Below are positions 61,551-64,000 of a stretch of DNA of 64,000 bases, piece by piece. Numbering within the stretch: position 1 is the first letter of the stretch; every line of letters begins with the position of its first letter. The position numbers and the translations under genes were made by a program. The notes beneath the pieces are model-generated. The model searched no databases, was not told where the DNA came from, and saw only the letters and a list, made by a program, of their open reading frames with translations. The stretch is from Bauldia sp. (GTDB taxonomy: Bacteria > Pseudomonadota > Alphaproteobacteria > Rhizobiales > Kaistiaceae): positions 186,001-250,000 of the forward strand of contig JANQRX010000010.1 in NCBI GenBank assembly GCA_028284325.1, in the 5' to 3' direction.

Positions 61551-62531
61551 TCAGGCACGCATCCCGAGGCGGAGGCCGGTCGCCGTCCGTTCGCGCAGGA
61601 TTTCGCGGCGGAAGCGGAAGAGCGCGGCCGGCCGGCCGCGCGTCTGGCGGCGCGTCGCGCCGGTGGGCTCCACCAGGGCGGCGGTTTCCACCAGCCGGCG
61701 GAAGTTCTGCGTATGCAACCGGCGGCCGGAAAGCGCCTCGGCCATCCGCTGGAGTTCCGACAGCGTGAACTCGGCGGCCATGAGCTCGAAGATGACGGGG
61801 CGGTATTTGAGCTTCGCCCGCAGCCGGGAGATCGCCGTCGCGAGGATGCGCCGGTGGTCGAACCGCATGGGCCGGCCGGTGGCGGCCTGCGCCGGGTGTG
61901 CCTTCGCCCTGCCGTCGCGCTTGGCTTCGGCGACGAGGCCGGCCTCGTACAGCATCTCGTAGCGGTCGAGCACGCGCTCGTCGTCCCAGCGGCCGCCGTC
62001 GCCAAAGGCGATGCCGAACCGTTCGCGCCGCCCGACGCGCGCTCCGGGCGCGCGCCGGCCCTTGGCCAGCCAGTCCTGCATGGCCGGCATCAGGATCTCG
62101 TCGATCACCGTCGGCCGCCGCTGCCGCCAGTCCTCCCAGGGAAAGTAATCGTACCAGCGACGCCAGCCGCCGCCGGTGGCGATGTCGGCTGCCGCGTCGC
62201 TCATGCGGGTGAGCGCCAGATAGCCGACGGAGACCTGATGCAGGCCGGCGTCGCCGGGCCGCGCCTGACGCCCCCGGTCGCCGAAGGTGTAGAGCTGCTC
62301 CACGTGCCCGACGGCGAGGCCCGTCTGCATCTCGACCCACGACCGCAAGCCGGTTTCGAAGGTGCGGTGTTCCAGCGGGTTGAACGGCCCGAAGGGCAGG
62401 CCGTCCGGTTCGCCGGTGCGGCCCCGGCCACGGTCGGTGACGGCCAGCACCAGCGGTTCGTCGTCGGACACGCCGACGATCGCGGCGATCAGGCCGATTT
62501 CGATTCCCGGCGAGACGGGCGCCTTGGTCAC
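61551..62531 (-). CDS. NAD biosynthesis regulator, Nudix-winged helix (NadQ/NrtR-like)
   Basis: A 326-aa protein with a Nudix-related N-terminal domain (IEIGLIAAIVGVSDDEPLVLAV; GLPFGPFNPLEHRTFETGLRSW; VEQLYTFGDRGR) whose catalytic REx2EExGU box is not intact. The C-terminal half contains a winged helix (FDHRRILATAISRLRAKLKY; FELMAAEFTLSELQRMAEALS; NFRRLVETAALVEP). This is the layout of the NrtR and alphaproteobacterial NadQ (COG4111) repressors of NAD metabolism. GTG 62531 overlaps the stop of the phosphatase gene (GTGA). A plausible target is the operator at 46425-46451. Confidence 0.82.
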   Translation of the reverse strand: MTKAPVSPGIEIGLIAAIVGVSDDEPLVLAVTDRGRGRTGEPDGLPFGPFNPLEHRTFETGLRSWVEMQTGLAVGHVEQLYTFGDRGRQARPGDAGLHQVSVGYLALTRMSDAAADIATGGGWRRWYDYFPWEDWRQRRPTVIDEILMPAMQDWLAKGRRAPGARVGRRERFGIAFGDGGRWDDERVLDRYEMLYEAGLVAEAKRDGRAKAHPAQAATGRPMRFDHRRILATAISRLRAKLKYRPVIFELMAAEFTLSELQRMAEALSGRRLHTQNFRRLVETAALVEPTGATRRQTRGRPAALFRFRREILRERTATGLRLGMRA

Positions 62532-63043
62532 GGCCTCAGAGGCAGGACGAACGGGGTGCCCTCGATGGCCGAATCGCCGCGGCCGATGGACTCCACGGCG
62601 GCGACCATGCGCCCGCCGCGCCCCAGGATGGCGTCGGCCAGCGCCACCAGCCGGCTGTTGGGCGTCGCCGTCGGCGAGGCGGCGCGCAGCCGCGACGACA
62701 GGTGTGCCTCCGCGGTCCCGGGATCGAGGTGGCACAGCGCAATGAACGCGGCGGCGGTGGACCGGCTGATGCCGGCGAGGCAGTGGACCACCATCGGCTG
62801 TCGCCGGTCCCAGCCGTCGACGAAGTCAAGCAGGTGCCGCACGTGGCTGGCCTGCGGCGCGACGTAGCCTTCCATGATTTCGGTGATGTCGTTGAGTCGC
62901 AAGTCGAGATGGTTGGTCGCGTCGATGGGTGCCGGCCGCGTCATCTCCGCGCCTTCGGCGAGCAGGCTGACGACGTGGGTCGCGCCCGTTGCCCCGACGG
63001 TTTCGTCAAGCCGCGACAGCGGGCAGACGACGATAGCGCTCAT
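62528..63043 (-). CDS. Tyrosine-phosphatase-like protein (dual-specificity fold)
   Basis: A 171-aa protein with the cysteine-phosphatase P-loop VVHCLAGISRSTAAAF (HCx5R) near residue 93, preceded by a VSLLAEGAEM-type strand and a general-acid region containing NHLDLRLNDITEIMEGYV. It probably acts on a phosphoprotein, lipid or nucleotide; the substrate is unknown. The ATG at 63043 overlaps the HD gene stop (ATGA). It is cotranslated with the downstream NAD regulator. Confidence 0.88.
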   Translation of the reverse strand: MSAIVVCPLSRLDETVGATGATHVVSLLAEGAEMTRPAPIDATNHLDLRLNDITEIMEGYVAPQASHVRHLLDFVDGWDRRQPMVVHCLAGISRSTAAAFIALCHLDPGTAEAHLSSRLRAASPTATPNSRLVALADAILGRGGRMVAAVESIGRGDSAIEGTPFVLPLRP

Positions 63044-63654
63044 GACGCGCCCCCACCGGCGGCGTCGACCGCGCGGAAGCAGTCGAGATAGCGGGCCTCG
63101 GCGGTGGTCGCCGGCCACGGCGTCAGCATGTCGGGATCGATCGAGACCCTGGGCGGCCGTCCAAAGAACTTCACCGCTTCCTCCTTGCCGAATCCCGCCA
63201 GCTTCACCGCCTCATGATACGCCGAAACCTGATCGGCCGCCTTGATCATCGCGGCGACCTTGCGCGGCAAGGGATAGGTGATTCCGAAGCGGATATGAAC
63301 TGCCGCCAGAAGCCGCTCCTCGACCGCGACGTAGGAGCCGCCGAGCAGCGTCTTGAAGGGCGAGATGAGATCGCCGATCACGTATTCGGCGGCGTCGTGG
63401 AGGAGGCCGGCGAGCCGGGTGGAGGCGGGGAGGTCGCCGTTCATCCGCACCAGCAGATCGTCGACCAGAATCGTGTGCTGGGCGACCGAGAAGACGTGGT
63501 CGCCGATCGTCTGGCCGTTCCAGCGCGCCACGCGCGCCAAGCCGTGGGCGATATCCTCCAGCTCGATATCGAGCGGCGATGGGTCGATGAGATCGAGCCG
63601 GCGACCCGACAGCATGCGCTGCCACGCACGCGCCGACGGCTTGCGGCGCGCCAT
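63040..63654 (-). CDS. HD-domain hydrolase
   Basis: A 204-aa metal-dependent phosphohydrolase. The ligands are visible in GDHVFSVAQHTILV and STRLAGLLHDAAEYVIGDLISP (HD near residue 84), with IKAADQVSAYHEAVKLAG supplying the final Asp. It resembles YfbR-type 5'-nucleotidases and other nucleotide-acting HD proteins. Its ATG (63654) overlaps the stop of ygfZ by 1 nt. Function in this operon is unknown but nucleotide or NAD metabolism would fit its neighbours. Confidence 0.88.
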   Translation of the reverse strand: MARRKPSARAWQRMLSGRRLDLIDPSPLDIELEDIAHGLARVARWNGQTIGDHVFSVAQHTILVDDLLVRMNGDLPASTRLAGLLHDAAEYVIGDLISPFKTLLGGSYVAVEERLLAAVHIRFGITYPLPRKVAAMIKAADQVSAYHEAVKLAGFGKEEAVKFFGRPPRVSIDPDMLTPWPATTAEARYLDCFRAVDAAGGGAS

Positions 63655-64000
63655 CAGCCCGTCGACGCCTGCGACGGCCAGTCGTAGGTCGCCCAGGCCG
63701 GGAGCTCCACGCGCGTGACGACCTCGCCGGCGGTGATCGGCGTCCCGGCGGCGACGGCATCGCCGACGCGGTCGAGGCGGGCGATGGCGATGCCGGCCTG
63801 TCCGGCTGTCGAGCCGAGTTTGCCGACCTCGCGCTCGTCGGCCAGAAGCGGTGTCCCGGCCGCGGGCAGGGGTCCCTCGCCGGTGACGGCCACGACCCGG
63901 CGCCGCGCCGTGCCGCGGTGCTCCATGCGCGAGACCACCTCCTGGCCGACAAAGCAGCCCTTCCGGAAATCAACGCCATGCAACTGGTCGAGGGCGATGT
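63654..64000 (-). CDS. ygfZ: tRNA-modifying/Fe-S cluster protein YgfZ (3' part; 5' end outside window)
   Basis: C-terminal part of a folate-binding GcvT-like protein that helps assemble or repair Fe-S clusters in enzymes such as MiaB. The signature LHGVDFRKGCFVGQEVVSRM, with its conserved Cys, is at the visible upstream end, followed by HRGTARRRVVAVTGEG. The frame stays open to the window edge, so the N-terminal two-thirds is missing. It is the first visible gene of the ygfZ-HD-phosphatase-regulator operon. Confidence 0.94.
   Translation of the reverse strand, partial: IALDQLHGVDFRKGCFVGQEVVSRMEHRGTARRRVVAVTGEGPLPAAGTPLLADEREVGKLGSTAGQAGIAIARLDRVGDAVAAGTPITAGEVVTRVELPAWATYDWPSQASTG

Overview
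The window is a GC-rich chromosomal segment (about two-thirds G+C by eye) of an alphaproteobacterium. The evidence is gene content and order: an aa3 cytochrome oxidase cluster with small coxF between ctaB and ctaG; the ATP synthase F0 genes atpI-atpB-atpE-atpF'-atpF standing apart from F1; a CcrM-type GANTC adenine methyltransferase; neighbouring mutY, smc, a DsbA-like gene and a DUF721/DciA gene; and thrC followed by an M16 peptidase. The split glycine decarboxylase (gcvPA + gcvPB) and ispH-thrB-rnhA suggest a Rhodospirillales-like lineage rather than a typical rhizobium, but this is inference. Almost all of the window is ordinary core genome, tightly packed, with many GTG/TTG starts and 1-4 nt start/stop overlaps.

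Layout. 1-5759 (+): end of coxB, coxA, ctaB, coxF, ctaG, coxC, a DUF983 gene and SURF1. 5766-7914: yqgE (-), a DsbD-alpha-like secreted protein (+) and a peroxiredoxin (+). 7911-16558 (-): two blocks, thrC/M16 peptidase/GNAT acetyltransferase and GGDEF-EAL protein/ispH/thrB/rnhA. 16712-22041 (+): a lipoprotein, then a tandem glycine riboswitch and gcvT-gcvH-gcvPA-gcvPB. 22064-30462: a HAD phosphatase (-), ccrM (+), then mutY, smc, a dsbA-like gene and dciA on the minus strand. 30016-32594 (+): a clear sigma70-type promoter and the F0 genes. 32616-39264 (-): rnhB, a radical SAM protein, moaB, ispE, a TPR/LysM protein and a polyprenyl diphosphate synthase. 39401-45040 (+): DUF2007, a methyltransferase, an S49 peptidase, a small membrane protein, glyQ, a VOC protein and glyS. 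45050-50000: an MFS transporter (-) and nadABC (+) behind a palindromic operator.

49997-58560 is the most accessory-looking stretch: a SARP/BTAD-TPR regulator, a secreted ankyrin protein, a LysR regulator, a small AT-rich ORF, and a 1120-residue membrane protein joining a YCF48-like beta-propeller to a KAP-family P-loop NTPase. A SleB-type cell-wall hydrolase follows. 58740-64000 (-) holds ppdK and an overlapping operon of ygfZ, an HD hydrolase, a tyrosine-phosphatase-like protein and a Nudix-winged-helix NAD regulator (NadQ/NrtR-like).

Three points deserve most attention. The first is the propeller-KAP NTPase at 54082-57444, the best candidate for an undescribed system. The second is a two-hairpin intergenic repeat present at 33339-33475 and 52736-52856, whose stems differ by compensatory base changes. 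The third is a probable NAD regulatory circuit: an operator at 46425-46451 upstream of nadABC and a NadQ-like gene at 61551-62531. No tRNA, rRNA, CRISPR array, insertion sequence or phage gene was seen.
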